Assembly: GCF_001050375.1 (NCBI RefSeq)
Contig: NZ_KQ130488.1
Location: forward strand, 1 to 64,000
Direction: 5' to 3'
DNA from: Catenovulum maritimum
Lineage (GTDB): Bacteria > Pseudomonadota > Gammaproteobacteria > Enterobacterales > Alteromonadaceae
DNA length: 64,000 nt
Shown piece after piece: positions 1 through 11,227 of this stretch (its first letter is position 1; each line of letters starts with the position of its first letter). A program made the position numbers and the translations under genes. Under the pieces are notes generated by a model. That model worked only from the letters and a program-made list of their open reading frames with translations. It was not told the DNA's origin and made no database searches.

Positions 1-61
1 TGTTCGATTAAAAAACAATCAAAAAAGTCTATTTTGGTACGTTTGTTCTAATTTTAGAGAT

Positions 62-84
62 AAAAAAAGCCTCATAAGAGGCTT
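62..84 (-). terminator. Rho-independent terminator of rpoS
   Basis: Read on the minus strand, a 7-bp stem (AAGCCTC / GAGGCTT) with a 4-nt loop is followed directly by a run of T. It lies about 20 bases beyond the rpoS stop codon, so it is the expected end of the nlpD-rpoS transcript. Confidence 0.85.
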
Positions 85-102
85 CATAGATAAGGATTAA
101 AA

Positions 103-1068
103 CTACATCTGAAAGAGAGATTCCATCGATAAGCCTTCATGAGATAGAATATCTCTTAATCTTCTTAACGCTTCAACCTGAATTTGGCGTACACGCTCGC
201 GCGTCAAACCAATTTCTTTGCCCACATCTTCTAGTGTAGAAGCTTCGTAACCTAACAAGCCAAAGCGTCTTGCTAATACTTCTCTTTGCTTGGCATTAAG
301 TTCACTTAACCAATGTACAATATTATTTTTAATATCGTTGTCTTGAAGTGACTCTTCAGGTCCATCACTACGCTCATCAGATAAAATATCTAACAAGCCT
401 TTTTCAGAGTCCCCACCGATTGGTGTGTCTACTGAACTAATTTTTTCATTTAAGCGAAGCATCTTACTAACTTCAGAAACTGGCTTATCTAGCTTTTCTG
501 CAATTTCTTCAGCTGTAGGTTCATGATCTAATTTTTGGGCTAATTCTCTCGCGGTTCTTAAGTATACATTTAGTTCTTTCACTACATGTATAGGTAGGCG
601 AATCGTTCTAGTTTGATTCATAATGGCACGTTCAATCGTTTGACGTATCCACCATGTAGCATATGTAGAGAATCTAAAACCGCGTTCAGGATCGAATTTC
701 TCAACAGCTCTGATTAAACCTAAGTTACCTTCTTCTATTAAGTCTAATAAAGCTAGTCCGCGATTGTTGTAACGTCGAGCAATTTTTACAACTAATCTTA
801 AGTTGCTTTCGATCATACGCTTTCTTGAAGCTTCACAACCTTTCAATGCCTTTCTTGCAAAAAAGACTTCTTCTTCAGCAGACAATAAAGGCGAAAAACC
901 GATTTCACTTAAGTATATTTGAGTGGCATCTAACGTTTTTGTGACTTCTTCGGCTGCGAATACTTCTTCCATCGCAGCTTCTTTTTCAATATCTTCAACC
1001 GAGGCATCAACACTAACTTCAGACTCTTCAACAAACTCTTGGTTTTTACTAGTATTTACTTGGCTCAT
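103..1068 (-). CDS. rpoS: RNA polymerase sigma factor RpoS (sigma-38)
   Basis: Stationary-phase and general-stress sigma factor. The 321-aa product carries the sigma-70 regions in order: region 1.2 ([12 protein letters not shown]), region 2 with the core-binding and -10 recognition helices ([31 protein letters not shown]), region 3, and region 4 with the -35-binding helix-turn-helix ([20 protein letters not shown]). Length fits the family (about 330 aa in E. coli). The reading frame extends 22 codons upstream, but the start at 1068 is preceded by a GGGAGA ribosome site and gives the usual RpoS N-terminus, so I chose it. It follows nlpD, the classic arrangement in which the main rpoS promoter lies inside nlpD; that promoter was not located here. 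Confidence 0.97.
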   Translation of the reverse strand: MSQVNTSKNQEFVEESEVSVDASVEDIEKEAAMEEVFAAEEVTKTLDATQIYLSEIGFSPLLSAEEEVFFARKALKGCEASRKRMIESNLRLVVKIARRYNNRGLALLDLIEEGNLGLIRAVEKFDPERGFRFSTYATWWIRQTIERAIMNQTRTIRLPIHVVKELNVYLRTARELAQKLDHEPTAEEIAEKLDKPVSEVSKMLRLNEKISSVDTPIGGDSEKGLLDILSDERSDGPEESLQDNDIKNNIVHWLSELNAKQREVLARRFGLLGYEASTLEDVGKEIGLTRERVRQIQVEALRRLRDILSHEGLSMESLFQM

Positions 1069-1142
1069 ATATTGTCTCCCATTAACAACATTAGAATTTC
1101 TCGTTCCCACTATAATCAACCTAGAATGTTTCAACCTGCTTA

Positions 1143-1955
1143 TTATTTAGGAAGAAACTTTTCAGGATTAACTGTATTTCCTTTAAACCGAATCTCGAAT
1201 CTCAATTTAACGGTATCACTTTCTGAATTTCCCATTTCAGCAATTTTTTGCCCAACGTGAATCCATTGTAATTCTTTAACCAGTATGCGTTTGTTATGAG
1301 CATAAGCGCTTAAATAGTCATCGGAGTGTTTTATTATTATTAAATTCCCGTAACCACGAAGTGCATTACCAGCATAAACGACTTTACCTGAGTTAGCAGC
1401 CAAGATTGGTGTACCTTCTTTAGCTGATATCTCTAACCCTTTATTACCTAAGTCTTTATTTGAAAATCGAGCAATAATTTTGCCTTCAGCTGGCCATTGC
1501 CAATTTTTAATATTAAATGTAGAAGTGTTATTTTTATTATTGTTAATTTCTGTAACAACTTGTTTACCTTGATTAACAACATACTCCTCTTGCTTTTTAT
1601 GTTCAACTATTTTTTTAGTTAATTTCGTAGTTTTTTTATTGGATTTCTTACCTCTATTTTTATTACCAATCACCAAATTCAATTTTTGACCGGGATAGAT
1701 ATTTGAAGATAACGAAATCCCATTCATTTGCGCTAATTTCCGATAATCCACACCCGCTCTGAAAGCTATGCTATATAAGGTGTCGCCCTTTTGAACGATA
1801 TACTGACTGGAATTCAATGATTTAGGTTTGTAATCATGAATGGTGTTACCCCGGTACACTGAGGTAACAGGGGCTGGACCTGTTCTTTTAGCACAGGCAG
1901 TTAGAAATAAAGAACTAATTAAAATAAGGTTAAGAACTTTTTGCTCTTTTGCCAT
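1143..1955 (-). CDS. nlpD: NlpD-like murein hydrolase activator lipoprotein
   Basis: Envelope lipoprotein that in E. coli activates the amidase AmiC at the division septum. The N-terminus has a lipoprotein signal with lipobox LTAC (Cys about residue 21). A LysM peptidoglycan-binding domain spans residues about 50-95 ([17 protein letters not shown]). A LytM/M23 domain fills residues about 150-268 ([17 protein letters not shown]). The M23 metal ligands are degenerate (KGLEI where an active enzyme has HxGxD), as in E. coli NlpD, so it should be an activator and not a peptidase. At 270 aa it is shorter than the 379-aa E. coli protein, mainly in the linker. AAGGAG lies 10 bases before the start. 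Confidence 0.95.
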   Translation of the reverse strand: MAKEQKVLNLILISSLFLTACAKRTGPAPVTSVYRGNTIHDYKPKSLNSSQYIVQKGDTLYSIAFRAGVDYRKLAQMNGISLSSNIYPGQKLNLVIGNKNRGKKSNKKTTKLTKKIVEHKKQEEYVVNQGKQVVTEINNNKNNTSTFNIKNWQWPAEGKIIARFSNKDLGNKGLEISAKEGTPILAANSGKVVYAGNALRGYGNLIIIKHSDDYLSAYAHNKRILVKELQWIHVGQKIAEMGNSESDTVKLRFEIRFKGNTVNPEKFLPK

Positions 1956-1997
1956 TATTATTTAGCTCCTTTTATAATAACGAAAAATATTCTATGG

Positions 1998-2942
1998 CTA
2001 CTTTTTAAGTAACTCGGCTAATTTTTCAGTGGAAACGACAAGCATTAAACCTAGTAAACTGAAAATACATACTGATATAAACAAACTATCATTGCCTGTA
2101 ATTTGTATATAACTATCAGGTAGCACATTTTGCTGTACAATTGGAATTTCTTCCCCATGCCTATTTACTGTTGTTTGAATAACTTGTTTCCACGGCCATG
2201 TCACATTAAGCGAGCCAACTAAAAATCCAGTCAGAACAGCTACAGTTACTGAGTAGTATTTAGCTAATAACCAGTGTAGAAATTTTGAAAATACGAGTAG
2301 GCCTGTAAAGCAACCTGCGCCAAAACTAGCTAATGACACTATATCAAAGTCATTTATCGCATTTAAAAACACAGGATATAGGCCGACAAGTAAAAGGATA
2401 AAGCTTCCTGATATGCCAGGCAATATCATCGCGCATATAGCCACGAAACCACCAAGAAACAAAATCCACCAATCTCCAGCCAATTGTCCTGGGGATGATA
2501 TGGATATCGCATAAACGAGTGAAGCACCGATCAACAAGCCAAGCCATTCCTTTACCCTAAAACTTGGGTTTGATTTGTATAGTAAATAGATTGAAGCAAG
2601 GATTAACCCTGAAAAAAAGCCCCATACTTGCAAAGGGTGTGATTCAAGTGCAACCATGATCAATGCAGCGAAGGTTTTTAAGCTAATTAAAATACCACCA
2701 AAAACAGCGACTAAAAACCAACCATTAATGTGCTGCCAAAACGGATTAAATCCTTGCTTAATTAAGATAGATAACGCTGAAGGGCCTAAATTTTTAAGTG
2801 AACCAAGTAACTCATCGTAGATTCCAGTAATAAATGCTATCGTTCCACCAGAAACGCCAGGAACAACATCAGCCGCCCCCATAGCCATACCTTTGGCAGT
2901 TAACAATGCATAGTCTTTAGCACTTCTTATTTTTTTTTGCAT
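1998..2942 (-). CDS. DUF368 membrane protein, probable undecaprenyl-phosphate translocase (PopT-type)
   Basis: A 314-aa polytopic inner-membrane protein with about eight hydrophobic segments and the DUF368 signature near the N-terminus (GAADVVPGVSGGTIAFITGIY), echoed in the second half by ILPGISGSFILLLVGLYPVF. DUF368 proteins have been shown in other bacteria (PopT) to recycle undecaprenyl phosphate across the membrane for cell-wall and surface-polymer synthesis. Function here is inferred from the family. It sits between pcm and nlpD, 3 bases from pcm and 42 from nlpD, inside a block that in E. coli has no such gene. The link to NlpD and FtsB (cell-wall division) fits a peptidoglycan lipid-carrier role. 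Confidence 0.85.
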   Translation of the reverse strand: MQKKIRSAKDYALLTAKGMAMGAADVVPGVSGGTIAFITGIYDELLGSLKNLGPSALSILIKQGFNPFWQHINGWFLVAVFGGILISLKTFAALIMVALESHPLQVWGFFSGLILASIYLLYKSNPSFRVKEWLGLLIGASLVYAISISSPGQLAGDWWILFLGGFVAICAMILPGISGSFILLLVGLYPVFLNAINDFDIVSLASFGAGCFTGLLVFSKFLHWLLAKYYSVTVAVLTGFLVGSLNVTWPWKQVIQTTVNRHGEEIPIVQQNVLPDSYIQITGNDSLFISVCIFSLLGLMLVVSTEKLAELLKK

Positions 2943-2945
2943 AAA

Positions 2946-3593
2946 TTACTCTATGTCACCTGCAACCAATGGTACAAATTTAACATTCGCTACATCAGAT
3001 ATTTGAAAATCATCACCACTGCGTTTGATCACTTTTAATACCTGATCTTCGACACCCACTGGAATAACCATAATGCCGTTATCTGCAATTTGCGCCAATA
3101 GTTTTTGAGGTACAGATGCAGCTGCCGCTGTGACTATAATGGCATCAAAAGGCGCTTTACTTGCCCACCCTTTCCAACCATCACCGTGTTTTAAACTGAT
3201 ATTATGTAAATCTAGTTGACGTAAAACACGTCTTGCTTGAAATTGTAATGACGAAATTCGTTCAACAGAAAAAACCTTATCGACAAGCTGAGCTAATACG
3301 GCCGTTTGATAACCGCAACCCGTACCTATTTCTAGCACATTCGAAAGTTCAGGATGATGATCTAAAACGATTTCTGTCATTCTGGCTACAATTGCAGGTT
3401 GAGAGATAGTTTGCCCTTTGCCAATTGGCAAAGCTGTATTTTCATAAGCTTTATGGGCTAAAGCTGGTTGAATAAAAGCATGTCTTGGTACTCTTGATAC
3501 AGCTTCTAGTACTTGTTGATTTTTGATTCCTTCTTGAATCAAGATTTGAGTTAAACGCTCACCACTGCGAGCGAAATTTAGACCAATAGACAT
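2946..3593 (-). CDS. pcm: Protein-L-isoaspartate O-methyltransferase
   Basis: A 215-aa SAM-dependent repair enzyme that methylates L-isoaspartyl residues in damaged proteins. The family motifs are clear: [17 protein letters not shown] near residue 58 and the SAM-binding motif [16 protein letters not shown] near residue 88. Length equals the usual 208-215 aa. It lies downstream of surE, as in E. coli and many gammaproteobacteria, with an 83-base gap, and is followed within 3 bases by the DUF368 gene, suggesting co-transcription. Both pcm and surE are linked to stationary-phase survival, matching their placement upstream of rpoS. Confidence 0.96.
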   Translation of the reverse strand: MSIGLNFARSGERLTQILIQEGIKNQQVLEAVSRVPRHAFIQPALAHKAYENTALPIGKGQTISQPAIVARMTEIVLDHHPELSNVLEIGTGCGYQTAVLAQLVDKVFSVERISSLQFQARRVLRQLDLHNISLKHGDGWKGWASKAPFDAIIVTAAAASVPQKLLAQIADNGIMVIPVGVEDQVLKVIKRSGDDFQISDVANVKFVPLVAGDIE

Positions 3594-3676
3594 ATTATTT
3601 TTATAACACCACTATAGAAATTTAATTATTAATATTTAATCAGAACATAGAAGATACGAAATTCGATGATATGGTA

Positions 3677-4429
3677 TCAAATTTTCATCTCTGTAAACCA
3701 GCTATCCAGTAAATTTATACTCTCTTTTGCTGTCATATCCACACTAATGGGAGTAACGGACACATATCCTTGAGTAATTGCATAAAAATCAGTGCCTGCG
3801 GAAGCATCCTTTATTTCTCCCACTGGCCCATACCAATATATCTCTCGGCCATGTTGGTCTTTTGATTTAACCATAGTCTCGGCTTGATGACGACGACCAC
3901 ATCTTGTAGCAGCTATCCCTTGAATCTCATTTTTGGGTAAAGCTGGTATATTGATATTTAGAATTTGATCATTTGGGATAGGATGACTTTCTATTTGTTC
4001 CAATATAGAAGCTATGATAGTTGCAGCGTAAAAAAAATCCTGACTATCATAATCAGCTAAAGAAGCCGCAATTGCAGGTAATCCCATATATCTGCCTTCT
4101 GTTGCAGCCGCCACAGTACCAGAATAAATAACATCATCACCTAAATTAGGTCCATGATTAATACCTGAAATAACTATATCAGGTTTTTCATGCATTAACT
4201 GGTTAATACCGATATGGACACAATCGGTTGGCGTACCGTTAACGGAATAAAATCCATTGTCCAATTGCTTAACCCTTAAGGGATTGACTAGGGTTAAACT
4301 ATTACTCGCCCCGCTGCAATTTCGGTCAGGCGCAATAACTGTGACTTGATGCGCTTTTGACAACACTTCATACAGCGTTTTTAGCCCAATTGCATCTACG
4401 CCATCATCATTGCTTAATAAAATTCTCAA
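3677..4429 (-). CDS. surE: 5'/3'-nucleotidase SurE
   Basis: A 250-aa metal-dependent nucleoside monophosphate phosphatase of the SurE family. The N-terminal metal site (LLSNDDGVDAIG) and the second conserved block (ISGINHGPNLGDDVIYSGTV, residues about 87-106) are both intact. The start overlaps the truD stop by 4 bases, a sign of translational coupling. It belongs to the ispD-ispF-truD-surE-pcm gene order conserved across gammaproteobacteria. Confidence 0.96.
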   Translation of the reverse strand: MRILLSNDDGVDAIGLKTLYEVLSKAHQVTVIAPDRNCSGASNSLTLVNPLRVKQLDNGFYSVNGTPTDCVHIGINQLMHEKPDIVISGINHGPNLGDDVIYSGTVAAATEGRYMGLPAIAASLADYDSQDFFYAATIIASILEQIESHPIPNDQILNINIPALPKNEIQGIAATRCGRRHQAETMVKSKDQHGREIYWYGPVGEIKDASAGTDFYAITQGYVSVTPISVDMTAKESINLLDSWFTEMKI

Positions 4430-5460
4430 CTAGGCTTCCTTGTCACATCTTGATATTGCACAACTTCTCTTAACACTGAGGTTGCAAAACTACCAGCTGA
4501 TAACACAAATGATAAAACCAAGGCCTGATTATCTTGTTTGTCTATCAACTCCCAAGATAAATCTTCGACAGGTAACTGTAAAGATCTTCTGTCTTGCTTT
4601 AAACCTGCCTCTACCAAACCATCAGCTATAACTTTATTCACTTCAATTACTTCTTGTTCTAGCTGTAAGATTTGACCCTGTGTTATGCTTTCGCCTTCAC
4701 CAAACATTAACCCACTCAATAAAATATCGCCTGAGTTAAAACGCTGAATAATTGCATCATCAATCTCTTCTGCAACAAAGAATGAATTAGAGCCAGATAA
4801 CATAAAAGCATCGCCTAAAGTTGGCTGAAATAAATTACGCTCAATTCGTTTGTTTAAAACTTGGTTAAAAATTTCTGAACGAGCTGCAGATAAAAACATG
4901 CCACGTAGCTTTCTATCGAAAACTTTTTTCTCTCCAGTAAACATTTTAATGGCTGAATCGACATTATCTCCATCACGGCCAAATCTTTGTTCACCAAAAT
5001 AATTAGCAACACCTAAATTCGCAATTGAAGTAAGACGGCTTTCTACTGAGTTAAGATCGCCACTATTTAGCTGAATTTTAATCTTAAACTTATTTTTTTT
5101 ATGTGTACCAATTTTTAATTTTTTGCTATGGCGGCCACATCGTAAAATTTTACAAGTCTCTAAACTTAAGATTGGATCTGCTTTTTTGATTGGCCAAGGC
5201 AAGCAAATCCATTGACGAGTAATCGCATATTTATCTTTCATGCCTGAATAGCCAATTTTTTTGGCCTGAACACCCGTTTTACGGGCGAACTCTTTAATTA
5301 CAGCGTTAGTTGTTTGGCCTTCTTTTTCAATCCAGTACCAAATATGCTCTCCTTGCCCATCTAATTCAAAGCCAAGTACTTCTTCGACTTGGAAATCCTG
5401 ATTAGCATTACGTATGCTGCCTTGTAATTCAGGCTTGCCGTGGATGTAAGCTAAATCCAT
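4426..5460 (-). CDS. truD: tRNA pseudouridine synthase D (U13)
   Basis: A 344-aa enzyme that makes pseudouridine at position 13 of tRNA-Glu and a few other RNAs. The catalytic loop GYSGMKDKYAITRQW contains the family aspartate (in MKDK), and the TruD insert follows, with NYFGEQRFGRDGDN near residue 157. Length is typical of the family (349 aa in E. coli). The start codon overlaps the ispF stop by one base and the stop overlaps surE by four, so the three genes are tightly coupled. Confidence 0.96.
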   Translation of the reverse strand: MDLAYIHGKPELQGSIRNANQDFQVEEVLGFELDGQGEHIWYWIEKEGQTTNAVIKEFARKTGVQAKKIGYSGMKDKYAITRQWICLPWPIKKADPILSLETCKILRCGRHSKKLKIGTHKKNKFKIKIQLNSGDLNSVESRLTSIANLGVANYFGEQRFGRDGDNVDSAIKMFTGEKKVFDRKLRGMFLSAARSEIFNQVLNKRIERNLFQPTLGDAFMLSGSNSFFVAEEIDDAIIQRFNSGDILLSGLMFGEGESITQGQILQLEQEVIEVNKVIADGLVEAGLKQDRRSLQLPVEDLSWELIDKQDNQALVLSFVLSAGSFATSVLREVVQYQDVTRKPS

Positions 5461-5939
5461 TATGCTTTATCCAATAAAACAACTGAATGAACGGCAATGC
5501 CTTCTTTACGGCCGGCATAACCTAATTTCTCGGTCGTAGTCGCTTTTACATTAATTTGATCAATCTCTGATTGAAAATCTTGTGCTAAAATGGCTCTCAT
5601 ATTTTGAATATGCGGTGCCATTTTAGGCGCTTGCGCGATAATAGTGACATCTAAATTGCCTAGTTTATAACCTTTTTCTGTCATTAACTTGAGGACATGA
5701 CGTAACAAAATCCGGCTATCTATATTTTCAAAATCGGCACTGGTATCGGGGAAGTGATTGCCGATATCACCTAAAGCCAGTGCGCCTAAAACCGCATCAC
5801 ATATTGCATGAATAGCGACATCGCCGTCAGAATGTGCAATGAAACCAAACTCATGCTCTATCGATACCCCAGCTAGAATAATAGGTCCATTACCACCAAA
5901 TTTATGTACATCAAAGCCATGGCCAATTCTAATATTCAT
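5460..5939 (-). CDS. ispF: 2-C-methyl-D-erythritol 2,4-cyclodiphosphate synthase
   Basis: Fifth step of the MEP isoprenoid pathway. The 159-aa product has the zinc-binding D-x-H of [10 protein letters not shown] at the N-terminus, [19 protein letters not shown] (residues about 34-52) and the C-terminal [16 protein letters not shown] that closes the CDP-binding site. Length matches the 159-aa E. coli enzyme. It starts 3 bases after ispD, and the two consecutive pathway enzymes are adjacent as in most gammaproteobacteria. Confidence 0.97.
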   Translation of the reverse strand: MNIRIGHGFDVHKFGGNGPIILAGVSIEHEFGFIAHSDGDVAIHAICDAVLGALALGDIGNHFPDTSADFENIDSRILLRHVLKLMTEKGYKLGNLDVTIIAQAPKMAPHIQNMRAILAQDFQSEIDQINVKATTTEKLGYAGRKEGIAVHSVVLLDKA

Positions 5940-5942
5940 TGA

Positions 5943-6650
5943 TTACTCTTTATTACTTTCAATTGATTTTTGTAAAAAAAATTCAGCCAAAGCTAAATCA
6001 TCGGGTCGAGTAACCTTTATATTGCAGTTATTACTCTCAACTAACAATACAGGTTTACCGATATACTCCATAGCAGAGGCTTCGTCTGTTATTTCTGCCT
6101 GATTTGCTAAGCCTTTTGATATAGCTTGTTTTAACTCTAGCAATTTAAACATTTGTGGTGTGTATGCATGCCACATACCTTTTCGCTGTTCCGTTTTCGA
6201 AATATTTAAATTGCCATCATCGCGTTTCATAGTATCAGCAACTGGAGACGCTAAAATCCCGCCCCGCTCTAATTTAATACATTGGCTGATTAAATTATTT
6301 ATATCCGCAGTTAATACGCACGGCCGAGCGGCATCATGAACCAATACCCATGTATTTGCACTAGCTTCTATAGCGTTAAGTCCAGCTAAAACCGAGTCTG
6401 CTCTTTCTTGTCCACCTTCAACTAAAGTAATTACATCAGAATAAGGTTTAATTATATCTGCGATGTAAGGATCTGATTTGGATGCTGCAACTACAATACG
6501 GCTGATTTGTTTTACACTGATTAACTTTAAAATAGTATGTTCTAAAATCGTTTTACCTAATATTTTTAAATATTGTTTAGGTAAATTAGCGCCCATTCGA
6601 CGACCGACGCCAGCTGCAGGAATAACTGCAATAATATTTTGTGTTGTCAC
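5943..6650 (-). CDS. ispD: 2-C-methyl-D-erythritol 4-phosphate cytidylyltransferase
   Basis: Third step of the MEP pathway, forming CDP-methylerythritol. The 235-aa protein opens with the nucleotide-binding loop IPAAGVGRRMGANLPKQYL and carries WVLVHDAARPC near residue 102 and ITDEASAMEY near residue 185, all characteristic of IspD. It is separated from ftsB by a single base and from ispF by three, so it lies in the same operon. Confidence 0.97.
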   Translation of the reverse strand: MTTQNIIAVIPAAGVGRRMGANLPKQYLKILGKTILEHTILKLISVKQISRIVVAASKSDPYIADIIKPYSDVITLVEGGQERADSVLAGLNAIEASANTWVLVHDAARPCVLTADINNLISQCIKLERGGILASPVADTMKRDDGNLNISKTEQRKGMWHAYTPQMFKLLELKQAISKGLANQAEITDEASAMEYIGKPVLLVESNNCNIKVTRPDDLALAEFFLQKSIESNKE

Positions 6651-6651
6651 T

Positions 6652-6933
6652 TTATTTACTATCTGTTGGTGCTATTCGGTAAAAGGTTTCATTACTTTTA
6701 ATTAAACCTAATTCATTTCTGGCTCTTTCTTCTATCGCTTCTAAGCCTGATTTTAAATCTTGGATATCTGCCATCATGACTTTATTTCGCGTTGCTAACT
6801 GTTCATTTTCTTTATTCAATTTTGTAACTTTATCACTCATTTTCAAATGTTCTGGATAAGCATTTTCACCAAACCAAAGCCGGTATTGAAGACTGATAAA
6901 AATAATGATTAGTCCTAAACGAAATAATTTCAT
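6652..6933 (-). CDS. ftsB: Cell division protein FtsB
   Basis: A small bitopic protein of the FtsQ-FtsB-FtsL divisome subcomplex. The 93-aa product has one N-terminal membrane helix (LFRLGLIIIFISLQYRLWFG), the conserved start of the periplasmic part, a heptad-rich coiled coil at residues about 30-70 (VTKLNKENEQLATRNKVMMA) and the LGLIKSNETFYRI tail that binds FtsQ. It starts 2 bases after the uncharacterised 210-aa gene and ends 1 base before ispD, the ftsB-ispD linkage seen in E. coli. Confidence 0.95.
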   Translation of the reverse strand: MKLFRLGLIIIFISLQYRLWFGENAYPEHLKMSDKVTKLNKENEQLATRNKVMMADIQDLKSGLEAIEERARNELGLIKSNETFYRIAPTDSK

Positions 6934-6935
6934 AA

Positions 6936-7568
6936 TTAATGTGCTAGCAGCATAGGCTTATTTAAATTGGTCCAATTAATCACTGTGGTTAGTAATAATT
7001 CTCGCAATGTTAATGTTCTTGGAAATGTAGTATCAGTTCCGATCCACTGATGCCCACATGCCGCAGCAGTCATCACTTCCCTCGTTGCTTTGTATATGGC
7101 CTTATGCGGTTTAGGGGTATCAGATAATTGTTGGCCATCAAACGTAAACCAACCATGTTCGTTAAGTCGAATCCGACCCTCTTTAATCAAATCAATACAG
7201 TCTAAGCGAAAATGACAATGGCCATGTTCAATAATAACGACAGGCACGATCAAGCCTACTTGGGCATAATCAGTTAACCATTTTTGATTCATTTCTATAG
7301 TGATTTTTTCGGTCGGAGATTTACGTTTTTGTTTGGCCGACCAAGTGCCGTTCTGAGTATCGAGCGATAGTGGATTTTCTAAAGATAATAATGATTCAGC
7401 AGCGCGTTTAATATAAAAAGGCAGGCTATTAAGTCGTTTTTTTAGCATGTCCGGCTTGTAATCACAGGCCGTTAATAAACGCAATTCTCGCTCATAAAAA
7501 ACGTTACACAGTTGAGCATAAGACAAAAGTCTTGAGCTATCATTGGCAAAATCTTGTTGCTCTAGCAT
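6936..7568 (-). CDS. Hypothetical protein upstream of ftsB
   Basis: A 210-aa soluble protein that I do not recognise. It has no signal peptide or membrane segment. It is rich in aromatic residues and contains short conserved-looking blocks such as HGHCHFRLDCIDLI (about residues 116-129) and TAAACGHQWIGTD (about 166-178). The His/Cys-containing blocks could be a metal or structural site, but nothing proves it. The stop is 2 bases from the ftsB start, so it is almost surely the first gene of the ftsB-ispD-ispF-truD-surE-pcm transcript, just after the eno terminator. It may be a lineage-specific partner of that block. Confidence 0.7.
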   Translation of the reverse strand: MLEQQDFANDSSRLLSYAQLCNVFYERELRLLTACDYKPDMLKKRLNSLPFYIKRAAESLLSLENPLSLDTQNGTWSAKQKRKSPTEKITIEMNQKWLTDYAQVGLIVPVVIIEHGHCHFRLDCIDLIKEGRIRLNEHGWFTFDGQQLSDTPKPHKAIYKATREVMTAAACGHQWIGTDTTFPRTLTLRELLLTTVINWTNLNKPMLLAH

Positions 7569-7603
7569 TTATTATTATTTGGCTTTAGCCATACTCCAGA
7601 TAT

Positions 7604-7655
7604 AAAAAAGGTGCTTTAATTGGTCGATATATTTAAATATCTCAATTAAAACACC
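7604..7655 (-). terminator. Rho-independent terminator of eno
   Basis: On the minus strand the arms GGTGTTTTAATTG and CAATTAAAGCACC pair around an inner GATAT/ATATC stem and are followed by six T residues. It lies about 70 bases after the eno stop and separates pyrG-eno from the ftsB transcript. Confidence 0.85.
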
Positions 7656-7673
7656 ATATTTACCAGATTATGC

Positions 7674-7716
7674 GCGACAATCAAGTTTTCGCTAAGAAAA
7701 CTTGATATATGGTCGC
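7674..7716 (-). repeat. Hairpin immediately downstream of eno
   Basis: A perfect 10-bp inverted repeat (TCAAGTTTTC / GAAAACTTGA, loop of 5) is flanked by a further GCGAC/GTCGC pairing. It starts 11 bases after the eno stop and precedes the stronger terminator at 7604-7655. It may protect the mRNA 3' end or act as a first, weaker terminator. Confidence 0.6.
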
Positions 7717-7727
7717 AGGTTCAGCAA

Positions 7728-9038
<1,311 letters not shown>

Positions 9039-9096
9039 TTAATATATAAGTTGCGATTATTTCGCTGTTTTAATATCTATATTTATTTTAAATCAA

Positions 9097-10800
<1,704 letters not shown>

Positions 10801-11195
10801 TGTAGAGTGATAGAATTATCATAAAAATAAATTATGCTAATCATCTAGTGCAGGTTATTTGTTAAAACGCTTACCCTTTACGATGTTTTGCCGACTTTTA
10901 TGTAACACAATTTATACAAATTAAATTTAAACCCAGCTATTCCCTGTATTAAATTTGTCTACAATCACCTAAATTAATTAATTTAAAAATAATTGAAAAT
11001 AATGCTTTTTTTTTTTCAAAAAACTGTTTTAATTCGCAAAAAATAAGCAAGCTTAATTACTGCTTATTATTTTTTAGTTTGCTAGTACCATAAAGTATTG
11101 AAGCAGCAAACAACAATGTCTTTTTTTTGTTTTGATTAATGAAAGAATAGATAGCCCAAATTGTTTTAGCCAAACTCAAAATCTCGGTCTAAAAC
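10801..11195. other. Intergenic region between pyrG and paeA, no gene seen
   Basis: A very AT-rich stretch between divergent genes with no convincing open frame. The only structure I see is an AT-rich hairpin at 11042-11068 (AATAAGCA / TGCTTATT, loop 11) flanked by A and T runs, which could end transcription in either direction. Confidence 0.5.
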
Positions 11196-11197
11196 AG

Positions 11198-11222
11198 CTC
11201 CTAAGCTAACTTTCTTTAGGAG
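11198..11222 (+). promoter_or_regulatory. Hairpin sequestering the ribosome-binding site of the PaeA-like gene
   Basis: CTCCTAA (11198-11204) pairs with TTAGGAG (11216-11222) around an 11-nt unpaired segment; a G-C or G-T pair can extend the stem. The 3' arm contains the whole AGGAG Shine-Dalgarno, 5 bases before the ATG at 11228, and is followed by five T. It could block translation or act as a short attenuator. This is a structural reading by eye, not a computed fold. Confidence 0.5.
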
Positions 11223-11227
11223 TTTTT

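Noticed and set aside
923-1260. Open frames on the plus strand opposite rpoS/nlpD
   Set aside because: They are antisense to a clear rpoS coding frame, lack ribosome sites and have the composition of shadow frames.
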